Source: an uncultured Hyphomonas sp. (GTDB lineage: Bacteria; Pseudomonadota; Alphaproteobacteria; Caulobacterales; Hyphomonadaceae). From it: a stretch of DNA of 64,000 bases. The stretch's first letter is position 1, and each line of letters opens with the position of its first letter. The translations under genes and the position numbers were made by a program. The stretch lies in contig NZ_OY776147.1 in the NCBI RefSeq assembly GCF_963675305.1, positions 2,418,001 through 2,482,000 of the forward strand, written 5' to 3'. A model generated the notes under the pieces. The model worked only from the letters and a program-made list of their open reading frames with translations. It was not told where the DNA came from and made no database searches. Below are positions 27,513-38,847 of the stretch, one piece after another.

Positions 27513-27609
27513 TTGTCGTCAAGCTGGACTCAAGACACACATAAGGCCTAGCACACATCCGTTTCCCGTTTTGCAGACGTAACGAGCAAAAAGCCCGAAA
27601 GTCCCCATC

Positions 27610-30642
<3,033 letters not shown>

Positions 30643-30655
30643 CGGCGGCCGGCTC

Positions 30656-31600
30656 CTATTCGAATTCGCCGAGCGTGCCTTCGCTGATCCATTCCGGATC
30701 TGTTCGCGCCGCCAGCGCCGCCGGGCCGCTGAAAACATGCATCAGCATAGACTGAGCGACCGCAAATCCCAGCACCAGGACCAGCATCGGCCCCCAGAAG
30801 ACCGGGGACATCACCGCCGCCATGATCTCATCGTCAGGCGTGCGGCCGTCCAAGAGGTCCGGCACCTGCGCCGACAAGATGCCAGCGCCGAGGGCGAAAA
30901 GAAGCAGGTAGAAGGCGACCATTACCAGCATCGCGATCAGGCCCAGAACAATCCACGCGCCGAGAATCGTCCAGCCTTTTCCGCGGGTGACCCGCCAGGA
31001 TTCGAAAAAGCGGATCTGTTTGTCCCGCACCGTCAGCGCGGCCGCTGCGGAGAGCCGTGCCGAGAACCACAGGACCAGTAACATGTACCCCAGCACCAGG
31101 ACGATACCGAGTAGGACCGCCAGCAACGCCGCGTCCGGGCCCATAGCAAGCCCGACACCAACCGGGATCGCGATCATGATGGCAAAGCCGATATACATGC
31201 CAATGAACAGCGCGATCCAGATCAGTCCGACCAGAAGCAAACGGCCTTCATCAGCCCCGATACGCACACCAAAGCCTGTCCCGCGCATGTAGCGGCGCTG
31301 GTTTGCCCCTTCGAACATTACCCAGAGCAGGATGCCCAATGGCATGGTCAGCAGGCCGGCAAGCGTGGTCGCCATGGACATGTTTTCCATGTCCTCGGCA
31401 TATTGGTCGAAGTCTCCGCCACTCGTGAATAACTGGATATAGCCTTCATAGATCGGCCACTGCAGGAAGACCGAAAAGACCTGCATCAGGCAGGCGAGCG
31501 CCGCATAGGCCAAGGCGAACTTCCAGAGAAAGCCGCGCGGCCCGTCTGTCTTGGTGAAGTGGCCGACGGCGTTGCCGAAATTGAACTCGATCGGGGTCAT
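30656..31600 (-). CDS. Multi-pass membrane protein (family member 1)
   Basis: A 314-residue integral membrane protein with about six hydrophobic segments. I do not recognise the family. It shares two signatures with its upstream neighbour (31612-32586): QRRYMRGTGFGVRIG with a following DE.R, and GPAALAARTDP at the C-terminus. Together they suggest duplication. A third, more distant relative follows upstream. The ATG at 31600 is preferred, since AAGG of the upstream gene end lies at a proper distance; an ATG two codons earlier is possible. Confidence 0.75.
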   Translation of the reverse strand: MTPIEFNFGNAVGHFTKTDGPRGFLWKFALAYAALACLMQVFSVFLQWPIYEGYIQLFTSGGDFDQYAEDMENMSMATTLAGLLTMPLGILLWVMFEGANQRRYMRGTGFGVRIGADEGRLLLVGLIWIALFIGMYIGFAIMIAIPVGVGLAMGPDAALLAVLLGIVLVLGYMLLVLWFSARLSAAAALTVRDKQIRFFESWRVTRGKGWTILGAWIVLGLIAMLVMVAFYLLLFALGAGILSAQVPDLLDGRTPDDEIMAAVMSPVFWGPMLVLVLGFAVAQSMLMHVFSGPAALAARTDPEWISEGTLGEFE

Positions 31601-31611
31601 GAGCATTTGCC

Positions 31612-32586
31612 TTAATTGAACTCCTCGACACTCAGAGCATCATCGACGCTGCCGCGCGGATCGTGCCGCGCCGCGAAGGCGGCAGGTCCCTGTACGAAGT
31701 GCATCAGCAAGCCGGACAGGAAGTAGCGGATGAAGGCATAGAGCAGCAGCGCAATCGTCAGGGTCGGGGTGAACAGGCTGCGCAGCTCCGATGAATCTTC
31801 CACCCTGGTGACGGAGTCCATGAAAGCGGGCGTCACCACCATCTGGGCAATGGATGAGGCAAAGCTGACCGCCATGCCACCGACGATGGCGACGATCAGA
31901 AAGGCCCCGAGAATCGGCCAGAAACGGCCGCGTGACACGATCCAGGCATCACCGAACGCGATCCGGCCTTCCTTCACGGTCATGGCAAAGACCGGCGAAA
32001 ACCGTGTCGCGAAAAAGACGTAGACCGGGAACAGCACCAGGAAAATCAGCGCCACGATGCTGATACGCCCCAGCATGAAGGCCACCATTTCGTTTTCCGA
32101 GATGTCGCCATTCGCGAAATCGGTGATCATGCCGAACATCGGCAGCATGATCAGACCCGGCAACAGGTACATGAGCGACACGCCAAGGTACCAGATGACG
32201 CCGACAATCATCATCCGCAATTCATCGGGCCCGAACCGGATGGAAAACGCCTCATCCCGGATGTAGCGCCGCTGCGTGGCAGCCATGAACATCGCCCACA
32301 CGACCAGACTGGCAAGCGACCCCAGCACGATCCATGGCAATAGTCCGCCAAACAGGTCGAAAAACACGCTGAAGACCTGTGCCGGGTCGTCGGCGCCCAC
32401 GCTGTCCAGCTGCTCAACCGTGTCGATAAAGCCGAAGATCGCGTCTTTGGTCAGCCAGGCGAACAGCGCGGTCAGCGCCGTGCTGACAACCGCAAATGCC
32501 AGCGCAAACTTCCAGGGAAACGACTTTGCATGCGCGGCCCGGAAGCCGAACATCAAAGCGCCATCGAACGTGAACCGGCTGGCCAT
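31612..32586 (-). CDS. Multi-pass membrane protein (family member 2)
   Basis: A 324-residue integral membrane protein with about six hydrophobic segments, paralogous to the gene at 30656-31600: QRRYIRDEAFSIRFG with PDE.R, SPVFAMTVKEGRIAFGDAW, and GPAAFAARHDP. Function unknown. The tight spacing (11 bases) to its paralogue indicates one transcript. Confidence 0.75.
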   Translation of the reverse strand: MASRFTFDGALMFGFRAAHAKSFPWKFALAFAVVSTALTALFAWLTKDAIFGFIDTVEQLDSVGADDPAQVFSVFFDLFGGLLPWIVLGSLASLVVWAMFMAATQRRYIRDEAFSIRFGPDELRMMIVGVIWYLGVSLMYLLPGLIMLPMFGMITDFANGDISENEMVAFMLGRISIVALIFLVLFPVYVFFATRFSPVFAMTVKEGRIAFGDAWIVSRGRFWPILGAFLIVAIVGGMAVSFASSIAQMVVTPAFMDSVTRVEDSSELRSLFTPTLTIALLLYAFIRYFLSGLLMHFVQGPAAFAARHDPRGSVDDALSVEEFN

Positions 32587-32640
32587 GTTGCGTCCCTCCG
32601 CCTTGCCCCGCTGGCGGGAAGCTAAGCCGGTTTCGACGGC

Positions 32641-33459
32641 TTAGGCAATGTCGGACGCCGGGTGCACGGCCTTGAGCCCGGCCACGGCCAGGCCATGGCC
32701 TGCGAGAATAAATGGTGCCTGCAGCAACAGTCCCGTTACCCCTGTTGCGAACAAGGCGATGTCGCCCTGCCCGGCCACGCTATTGATCGCGAGGTTGGCG
32801 ACATAACCGGCCAGAAACGGCAGGACATGGGTGGCCAGCGAAGCAGACCCGAAGCGCACGACATCCCCCTTCGTCCAGCGCCAGGTGCGGAACACCATGA
32901 CCCGCCCGGTCTGCACTGTGGCTGCGCCTGTCAGCAGCAGCCGGAGAGCGAGAAAAGCGATCCCGCTGAGCCCGGTGGCGTACACAATGGAAAGCGCCCA
33001 GCCATAGGGCGTCGACATCATGCCTGCCAGCGCGGCGGGAATCTGCTGGTCAGCGCCTTCCGCGGCCAGATCCACCAGTCCTGACAGCTGCAGCATCACC
33101 ACGCCGAAGATGCCGACAAAGAAAAAGATGAAGAAGCTGACGAAGAAGAAAGCGAGATAAATCGCGAGATTCATGTGCATCAGGGCCATGAAGGCCCCTT
33201 TCGCATCGGGAATCATCGCCCGGTAGATCATGAGGGAGGCTTGCACACCCGCCAGGAACAGCACGACCAGCGCCGCGAGGGTCAGCATTGTCCCGCCCGT
33301 GCCGGTGTTCAGCGCCCATTTGTAGAAACCGCCCATCAGCGACAACAGCGCCAACCAGGGCAGCGCAGGCAGAGCCGCCTTGGCCGCCAGCCGCCAGGCC
33401 TCGACGATCAGGTCCGCAATGGAAGGAGCCGGGACCGGGGATGAGGTATTTGAATCCAT
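32641..33459 (-). CDS. Multi-pass membrane protein (distant relative)
   Basis: A 272-residue integral membrane protein with five to six hydrophobic segments. The start MDSNTSSPVPAPS at 33459 is chosen because the longer frame upstream overlaps the divergent trmFO promoter and has no signal or membrane character. A cytoplasmic loop RVMVFRTWRWTKGDVVR resembles the loop of the two neighbours (a Trp followed by a basic patch), hinting at a common family. It is divergent from trmFO. Confidence 0.7.
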   Translation of the reverse strand: MDSNTSSPVPAPSIADLIVEAWRLAAKAALPALPWLALLSLMGGFYKWALNTGTGGTMLTLAALVVLFLAGVQASLMIYRAMIPDAKGAFMALMHMNLAIYLAFFFVSFFIFFFVGIFGVVMLQLSGLVDLAAEGADQQIPAALAGMMSTPYGWALSIVYATGLSGIAFLALRLLLTGAATVQTGRVMVFRTWRWTKGDVVRFGSASLATHVLPFLAGYVANLAINSVAGQGDIALFATGVTGLLLQAPFILAGHGLAVAGLKAVHPASDIA

Positions 33460-33537
33460 GCAGAATGCCTTAGCGCCCCCGGCCGCAGCCGCAAACCCCG
33501 TCTTGACGGAACCGGCCGGCCTGCGCATGTCCCGCGC

Positions 33538-34938
33538 ATGAGCATCAAACCCATTCATATCGTCGGCGGCGGCATGGCCGGATCGGAAGCAACCTGGCAG
33601 GCGGCAAACGCCGGTGTGCCGGTGATCCTGCACGAAATGCGCGGCGTGAAGGGCACCGACGCCCACCAGACCGACAAGCTGGCGGAGCTGGTCTGCTCCA
33701 ACTCGTTCCGCTCCGACGATCACACGTCAAACGCCGTCGGCGTGCTGCATGAGGAAATGCGCCGCGCCAACGGGCTGATCATTTCCACAGCGGCAGAACA
33801 CCAGGTGCCGGCGGGCAGCGCCCTCGCTGTTGACCGGGAAGGCTTCGCCGAAGCGGTCACCGCCAAGCTGGAAGCGCATCCGAACGTCACCATCGTGCGC
33901 GAGGAGATCGCAGGGATTCCGCCGGAAGACTGGGACAGCGTCATCATCGCCACCGGCCCGCTGACCTCCATCTCTCTCGCCGAGGCAATTCATGCCCACA
34001 CGGGCGAGGATGATCTCGCCTTCTTCGATGCCATTGCACCGATCGTCTATTTCGACAGCATCGACATGTCGAAGGCCTGGCGCCAGAGCCGATATGACAA
34101 GCCGGGCCCCGGCGGCGACACGGCCGCCTATATCAACTGTCCGCTGTCGGAAGAGCAGTACAATGCCTTCATCGATGCGCTCATCGCCGGCGAGAAGACA
34201 GAGTTCCGCGACTGGGAAAAGGACACGCCTTATTTCGAAGGCTGCCTGCCCATCGAAGTCATGGCGGAACGCGGCCGCGAGACGCTGCGCTTCGGCCCGA
34301 TGAAGCCCGTCGGCCTGACCAATCCGCACCAGCCGGACGTTAAGGCCCACGCCATCGTCCAGCTGCGCCAGGACAATGCCCTCGGCACGCTGTGGAACAT
34401 GGTCGGCTTCCAGACCAAGCTGAAATACGGCGCGCAGACGGACATCTTCCGCATGATCCCCGGCCTGGAGAAAGCAGAGTTCGCGCGCCTCGGCGGCATC
34501 CATCGCAACACGTTCCTGAACTCACCGAAACTTCTGGACGCCCAGCTGCGTATGAAATCCATGCCGCGCCTGCGCTTTGCCGGACAGGTCACCGGCGTGG
34601 AAGGCTATGTCGAGAGTGCGGCGATGGGCCTGCTCGCCGGGCGCTTCGCCGCCGCCGAACGCCTCGGCCAGACACTGGATGCCCCGCCGCCGACAACGGC
34701 GCTCGGCGCGCTCGTCACGCACATCACGGGCGGCCACCTCGAAGGCAAGCAGACCTTCCAGCCGATGAACGTCAATTTCGGCCTCTTCCCGGACATCACC
34801 GACTTCCCGAAGACCGACGAGAACGGCAAACGCCTGCGCGGCAAAGCGAAAGGCCGCGCCAAGAAAGGCGCCCAGGCCGCCCGCGCGCTGCAGGACATTG
34901 ATGCGTGGCTGGCCGCGCAGGCAGCAGAGACCGTCTAG
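33538..34938 (+). CDS. trmFO: Folate/FAD-dependent tRNA (uracil-54) methyltransferase
   Basis: A 466-residue flavoprotein that makes ribothymidine at tRNA position 54 using methylenetetrahydrofolate. The FAD motif HIVGGGMAGSEA is at the N-terminus, with LVCSNSFRSDD, and the C-terminal PMNVNFGLFP segment. Length is typical. Its stop overlaps the convergent NDUFAF6-like gene by four bases. Confidence 0.97.
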   Translation: MSIKPIHIVGGGMAGSEATWQAANAGVPVILHEMRGVKGTDAHQTDKLAELVCSNSFRSDDHTSNAVGVLHEEMRRANGLIISTAAEHQVPAGSALAVDREGFAEAVTAKLEAHPNVTIVREEIAGIPPEDWDSVIIATGPLTSISLAEAIHAHTGEDDLAFFDAIAPIVYFDSIDMSKAWRQSRYDKPGPGGDTAAYINCPLSEEQYNAFIDALIAGEKTEFRDWEKDTPYFEGCLPIEVMAERGRETLRFGPMKPVGLTNPHQPDVKAHAIVQLRQDNALGTLWNMVGFQTKLKYGAQTDIFRMIPGLEKAEFARLGGIHRNTFLNSPKLLDAQLRMKSMPRLRFAGQVTGVEGYVESAAMGLLAGRFAAAERLGQTLDAPPPTTALGALVTHITGGHLEGKQTFQPMNVNFGLFPDITDFPKTDENGKRLRGKAKGRAKKGAQAARALQDIDAWLAAQAAETV

Positions 34939-35594
34939 ACCTGCCCGGTCCGGATGGCTTTCAGGATGCTGAGGCGTTTGGTGACGGCATCCGGTTCGCC
35001 CTTTTCGCTATAGTGCTTGCGCAGGCGGTAGTGGGCGACGGCAGGACGGATGGATTTCGGCACGGGCTTCACGTGCGGGCCGAAGGCTTTCGTTTCTGAC
35101 CGGCGCAGCGCGGCATAGGCGGGCGCGACGTCGCGGATTTCCTCGGCCCAGTCATGATGGCTGGCCAGGAGGCTCGCCGCGATCAGGGCGAGCCAGGCTT
35201 CCGGTTCCTGACTGCGATCCTGCGCAACGAAGGCAGCCTCATAACCGTCGACCAGCCGCTGCATCGCACCGGGCTTCAGCCGGCCAGCGGCGACTTCCTC
35301 TGCCAGGGCAAGACAGACATCATGTTCGCGGGCCGGCTTGCCCTCTTCCAGTTCGGTCAACGCTTCGCGCCACCACTGGAAGCGGATCAGACCCAGCGTC
35401 TCTTCGGAGACAGCCAGCCGGACCCGGGCCAGTTCGTAAGCGAGCGCATAGAGGGCTGTCAGGGCCCGGCGCTGGGCCGATGGCGCGTAGCGGCTGGAGA
35501 TCCAGCGGTCCTCATCGACCTTGCGCACCCGCTTGTCGATTGCGGCCCACTGTGTTTTGGAAAGGGGGTTGGTTGTATTCGGCATGGAACCCAT
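34935..35594 (-). CDS. Squalene/phytoene-synthase-like, NDUFAF6-type protein
   Basis: About 219 residues. The start MGSMPNTTNPLS (35594) is preferred; Met at 35585 is an alternative, and the longer extension runs into the sodB ribosome binding site. The fold is the trans-isoprenyl synthase type, but the Asp-rich DxxxD helix reads YELARVR, and SEETLGLIRFQWWREAL follows. These features mark the NDUFAF6-like subgroup, which is catalytically inactive for terpenes and needed for respiratory complex I assembly in mitochondria. A complex I assembly role here is an inference from that homology. Confidence 0.75.
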   Translation of the reverse strand: MGSMPNTTNPLSKTQWAAIDKRVRKVDEDRWISSRYAPSAQRRALTALYALAYELARVRLAVSEETLGLIRFQWWREALTELEEGKPAREHDVCLALAEEVAAGRLKPGAMQRLVDGYEAAFVAQDRSQEPEAWLALIAASLLASHHDWAEEIRDVAPAYAALRRSETKAFGPHVKPVPKSIRPAVAHYRLRKHYSEKGEPDAVTKRLSILKAIRTGQV

Positions 35595-35649
35595 ATGTCG
35601 GATGACGCGCTTATCTACCAGATACATACCTGCAAGAAAGGAATTCCAG

Positions 35650-36258
35650 ATGGCATTCACACTTCCCGATCTTCCCTATGGGCGCGATGCTTTGGCGCCG
35701 CACATTTCCGAACAGACCCTGAATTTCCACCACGGCAAACACCATCAGGCCTATGTGACGAACCTGAACGGCCTGATCGAAGGCACCGACCTCGAAGGCA
35801 AGTCGCTCGAAGACATCATCAAAATCGCCGCAGCGGACGCGTCGAAGGCCGGCCTGTTCAACAACGCAGCCCAGGTGTGGAACCACACCTTCTACTGGCA
35901 CTCGATGAAGCCCGGCGGCGGCGGCAAGCCGCATGGCAAGGCTGCAGAGCTGATCGATCGTGACCTCGGCGGCTATGACGAGTTCGTCAAAGCGTTCAAG
36001 GCGGCTGGCGGTGGCCAGTTCGGCTCCGGCTGGGCATGGCTTGTTCTGAAGGATGGCAAGCTGGCCATCACCAAGACCCCGAACGCCGAAACCCCGCTGA
36101 CCGAGGATGGCACGACCCCGGTTCTCACCATGGATGTGTGGGAACACGCCTATTATCTCGACTACCAGAACTCCCGTCCGAACTATATGGACACGTTCCT
36201 GAACAGCCTGGTGAACTGGGACTTTGTGAACCAGAACCTCGCTGACGCGGGCGCATAA
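35650..36258 (+). CDS. sodB: Superoxide dismutase (Fe/Mn)
   Basis: A 202-residue cytosolic dismutase. Metal ligands are visible: His in NFHHGKHH, His in WNHTFYW, and Asp and His in DVWEHAYYLDY. FNNAAQVWNHTFYW and GGGQFGSGWAW are more typical of the Fe enzyme. AAGGAA precedes the ATG at 35650. Confidence 0.96.
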   Translation: MAFTLPDLPYGRDALAPHISEQTLNFHHGKHHQAYVTNLNGLIEGTDLEGKSLEDIIKIAAADASKAGLFNNAAQVWNHTFYWHSMKPGGGGKPHGKAAELIDRDLGGYDEFVKAFKAAGGGQFGSGWAWLVLKDGKLAITKTPNAETPLTEDGTTPVLTMDVWEHAYYLDYQNSRPNYMDTFLNSLVNWDFVNQNLADAGA

Positions 36259-36300
36259 TTGAGGTAGGGTCCCTGCGAAATATGTCGTGGGGACCCGACC

Positions 36301-36978
36301 ATGTTCTGTACGCAGTGCGGCCGAAAGTTCGGCGAGACTGACAGATTCTGCGCCCAGTGCGGCGCACCGAAAGCCGGCGCTGACGCCGTTTCGCCCCAAC
36401 CTCCCCCTGTACCGGAAACCGACCCGTCCCTCGACTGGCGCGCCTCCATGGTGCCGCGCGAGATCATGGGGCATCCCGAGGTCCGCGCCCGGATCGAGGC
36501 GGTCACTGGCGCAAACCCAAGAGGCATGTCGGCCGAGCAATTCTATGAATTTGCGCGGCCCGTCATGGCGATTGCGGGCGCCGGCCCCGTCCCGCCGCTG
36601 AAACTGATAAAGGATATCTCCCTGCCGATCTCTGCCAAGCTGGGCATGAAAACCAGCCGGGACACATCGCAGGGCTTCCGCAACACGTTCGGGGAGACGC
36701 TGGCCGCCGTGCTCTGCTCCCTCGCCAGCCGCAGCCAGCCGCTTGAAGACATCAATGAAGCCACGAACGGGTGTATCATCCGGTCGAAGATGCTGTCCTC
36801 GGTCTGGTCCTGGGAAGGTGACCTCATCATCACGCTGGAAGCGAAAGACGAAGGCACGCTGATGAGCGCCGCCATTACCGTTCCCGGGCAGCTTTCCGAC
36901 ATGGGCCAGTCCAAGCGCGTCCTGAAGGCGCTGGTGGAAGATGTCATGAAGTATCGTGACACGCCGGCCGGGAGCTGA
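36301..36978 (+). CDS. Zinc-ribbon protein of unknown function
   Basis: A 225-residue protein. The N-terminus is a four-Cys zinc ribbon (CTQCGRKF then CAQCGAPK). It is followed by a Pro-rich linker and a C-terminal globular domain ending LKALVEDVMKY. No signal peptide or membrane segment is seen. I do not recognise the C-terminal domain. It follows sodB by 42 bases and may share its transcript. Confidence 0.7.
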   Translation: MFCTQCGRKFGETDRFCAQCGAPKAGADAVSPQPPPVPETDPSLDWRASMVPREIMGHPEVRARIEAVTGANPRGMSAEQFYEFARPVMAIAGAGPVPPLKLIKDISLPISAKLGMKTSRDTSQGFRNTFGETLAAVLCSLASRSQPLEDINEATNGCIIRSKMLSSVWSWEGDLIITLEAKDEGTLMSAAITVPGQLSDMGQSKRVLKALVEDVMKYRDTPAGS

Positions 36979-37158
36979 CTCCCGGTCCTGAACGCAGGCT
37001 CTTCACCTCAGCCCCGAAATACACTATGTGCAGCGCACAAGACGCTCCGGGCATGGAAAGCGCCCGGTCCGTGGAACGCACATGGGTGCGGAAAGCGGAA
37101 TGTTGGCGGCCATTCGGGCTGCACCGGGTAACAACTTCCATCCTAGGAACGACAGACA

Positions 37159-38772
37159 TTGACTGAAAAAACATTCGCCGACCTCGGGCTCGGCCCGAAC
37201 ATTCTCAAAGCCCTGGACGAGTCGGGCTACACGCATCCGACCCCGATCCAGGCTGAAGCCATCCCGCATGTCCTGAATGGCGGCGACGTCACCGGCATCG
37301 CCCAGACCGGCACCGGCAAAACGGCTGCCTTCGTGCTGCCGATGATCCACCGCCTGGCCCGTGGCCGCGCCAGGGCCCGCATGCCGCGCTGCCTGATCCT
37401 CTGCCCGACGCGCGAACTCGCTGCGCAGGTTGCCGAGAGTTTCGAAAAATACGGCAAGTATCTGAAGCTCACCATGGCGCTGCTGATCGGCGGGGTCAGC
37501 TTCAAGGAGCAGGAAGGCCTGCTGCAACGCGGCGTCGACGTGCTGATCGCGACGCCTGGCCGCCTGCTCGACCAGTTCGACCGCGGCAAGCTGCTGCTGA
37601 TGGGCGTGGAATACTTCATCATCGACGAAGCCGACCGCATGCTCGACATGGGCTTCATTCCCGACATCGAGAAGATCTGCGCCAAGCTGCCGCCGCGCCG
37701 CCAGACGCTGCTCTTCTCCGCGACCTTCCCGACCGATATTCAACGCCTTGCGAAAACTTTCCAGCGCGATCCGGTCAAGATCGAAGTCGCCCGTCCGACC
37801 GATGCCGCGACCACGATCACCCAGCATGTCGTCCACCTGCCGAACGACAGCGCCAAGGCCAAGCGGACCGCACTGCGCCGCGTGATCGAGTCGCGCGACG
37901 TGAAAAACGGCATCGTCTTCTGTAACCGCAAGGTCGAAGTCGACATTGTTGCAGCCTCGCTGACCAAGCACGGCCATGACGCCGCGCCGATCCATGGCGA
38001 CCTGCCGCAATCCATCCGGACTGAAACGCTTCAGAAATTCCGCGATGGCGACCTGAAACTTCTGGTCGCCTCCGACGTCGCCGCCCGCGGGCTGGACATT
38101 CCGGATGTGGGCCATGTCTTCAACTACGCCCCGCCGCCGAAGGACGAAGACTACATCCACCGGATCGGCCGCACGGGCCGCGCCGGGCGCACCGGCGAGA
38201 GCTTTACGTTGGTCTCCCCGGATGATGAGAAGTCCTGGGGCTTTGTCCTCAAGATGATCAACAAGGATGTCGACGAGTACATGCCGGAAGGCCTGCTCGA
38301 AGAAATCGAAAACCTGCCGCCGGAAGAAAAGTCCGGGCGCGGGCGCCGTGGCAGCAGCCGCGATAGCGGACGCAGCCGGGGCGGACGCGGTGAGCGGACG
38401 CGCGGCGGGAGCCGCAGCCGTAGCCGCCGTGAGGAAACGGAGCAGGATGACGCGGAAAACGTGACGGCCTCCGAACCGGCAGACACGCCTGTGAAAGAAG
38501 ACGCGCCGGCCAAGCCTGAAACAGAGGCAAAATCCGACAAGCCGCAAAAGGCTGCAAAGACTGAGAAGGCTGAAAAGCCAGAGAAATCCGAGAAGTCAGA
38601 GAAACCTGAAAAGTCGGAGAAGTCTGAAAAACCGAAGCGCGAACGCGCCGAGCGCAAGGACAAGCCGAAACGCGATCGCAGCAAACGCAAGGATGACGAT
38701 CTCATCCTGGATCCGGCCCCGGAAAACGTCAAAGGCTTCGGCAACGACATCCCGGCCTTCCTGAAGCGCTAA
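37159..38772 (+). CDS. DEAD-box RNA helicase (RhlE-like)
   Basis: A 537-residue ATP-dependent RNA helicase. Motifs in order: Q motif (GYTHPTPIQ), I (AQTGTGKT), Ia (PTRELAAQ), II (DEAD), III (SAT), V (ARGLDIP), VI (HRIGRTGRAGR). The start is TTG at 37159, as no ATG fits in frame before the Q motif. The 150-residue C-terminal tail is low complexity: an RGG/RSRS part, then repeated EKSEKSEKPEKSEK, then a basic stretch, ending in a conserved FGNDIPAFLKR. Such tails bind RNA or the degradosome. A terminator follows at 38792. Confidence 0.95.
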   Translation: MTEKTFADLGLGPNILKALDESGYTHPTPIQAEAIPHVLNGGDVTGIAQTGTGKTAAFVLPMIHRLARGRARARMPRCLILCPTRELAAQVAESFEKYGKYLKLTMALLIGGVSFKEQEGLLQRGVDVLIATPGRLLDQFDRGKLLLMGVEYFIIDEADRMLDMGFIPDIEKICAKLPPRRQTLLFSATFPTDIQRLAKTFQRDPVKIEVARPTDAATTITQHVVHLPNDSAKAKRTALRRVIESRDVKNGIVFCNRKVEVDIVAASLTKHGHDAAPIHGDLPQSIRTETLQKFRDGDLKLLVASDVAARGLDIPDVGHVFNYAPPPKDEDYIHRIGRTGRAGRTGESFTLVSPDDEKSWGFVLKMINKDVDEYMPEGLLEEIENLPPEEKSGRGRRGSSRDSGRSRGGRGERTRGGSRSRSRREETEQDDAENVTASEPADTPVKEDAPAKPETEAKSDKPQKAAKTEKAEKPEKSEKSEKPEKSEKSEKPKRERAERKDKPKRDRSKRKDDDLILDPAPENVKGFGNDIPAFLKR

Positions 38773-38791
38773 GCCGGCGCTCACCGAACAG

Positions 38792-38828
38792 AAAAAGGCC
38801 CCTCATCCTTGCGGACGAGGGGCTTTTT
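38792..38828. terminator. Bidirectional rho-independent terminator
   Basis: Stem GCCCCTC/GAGGGGC with a 12-base loop, flanked by AAAAAG on the left and CTTTTT on the right, so it can end both the plus-strand helicase transcript (stop 38772) and the minus-strand aldehyde dehydrogenase transcript (stop 38848). Confidence 0.9.
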
Positions 38829-38847
38829 CTTTGTCTATTTCTAGGGG

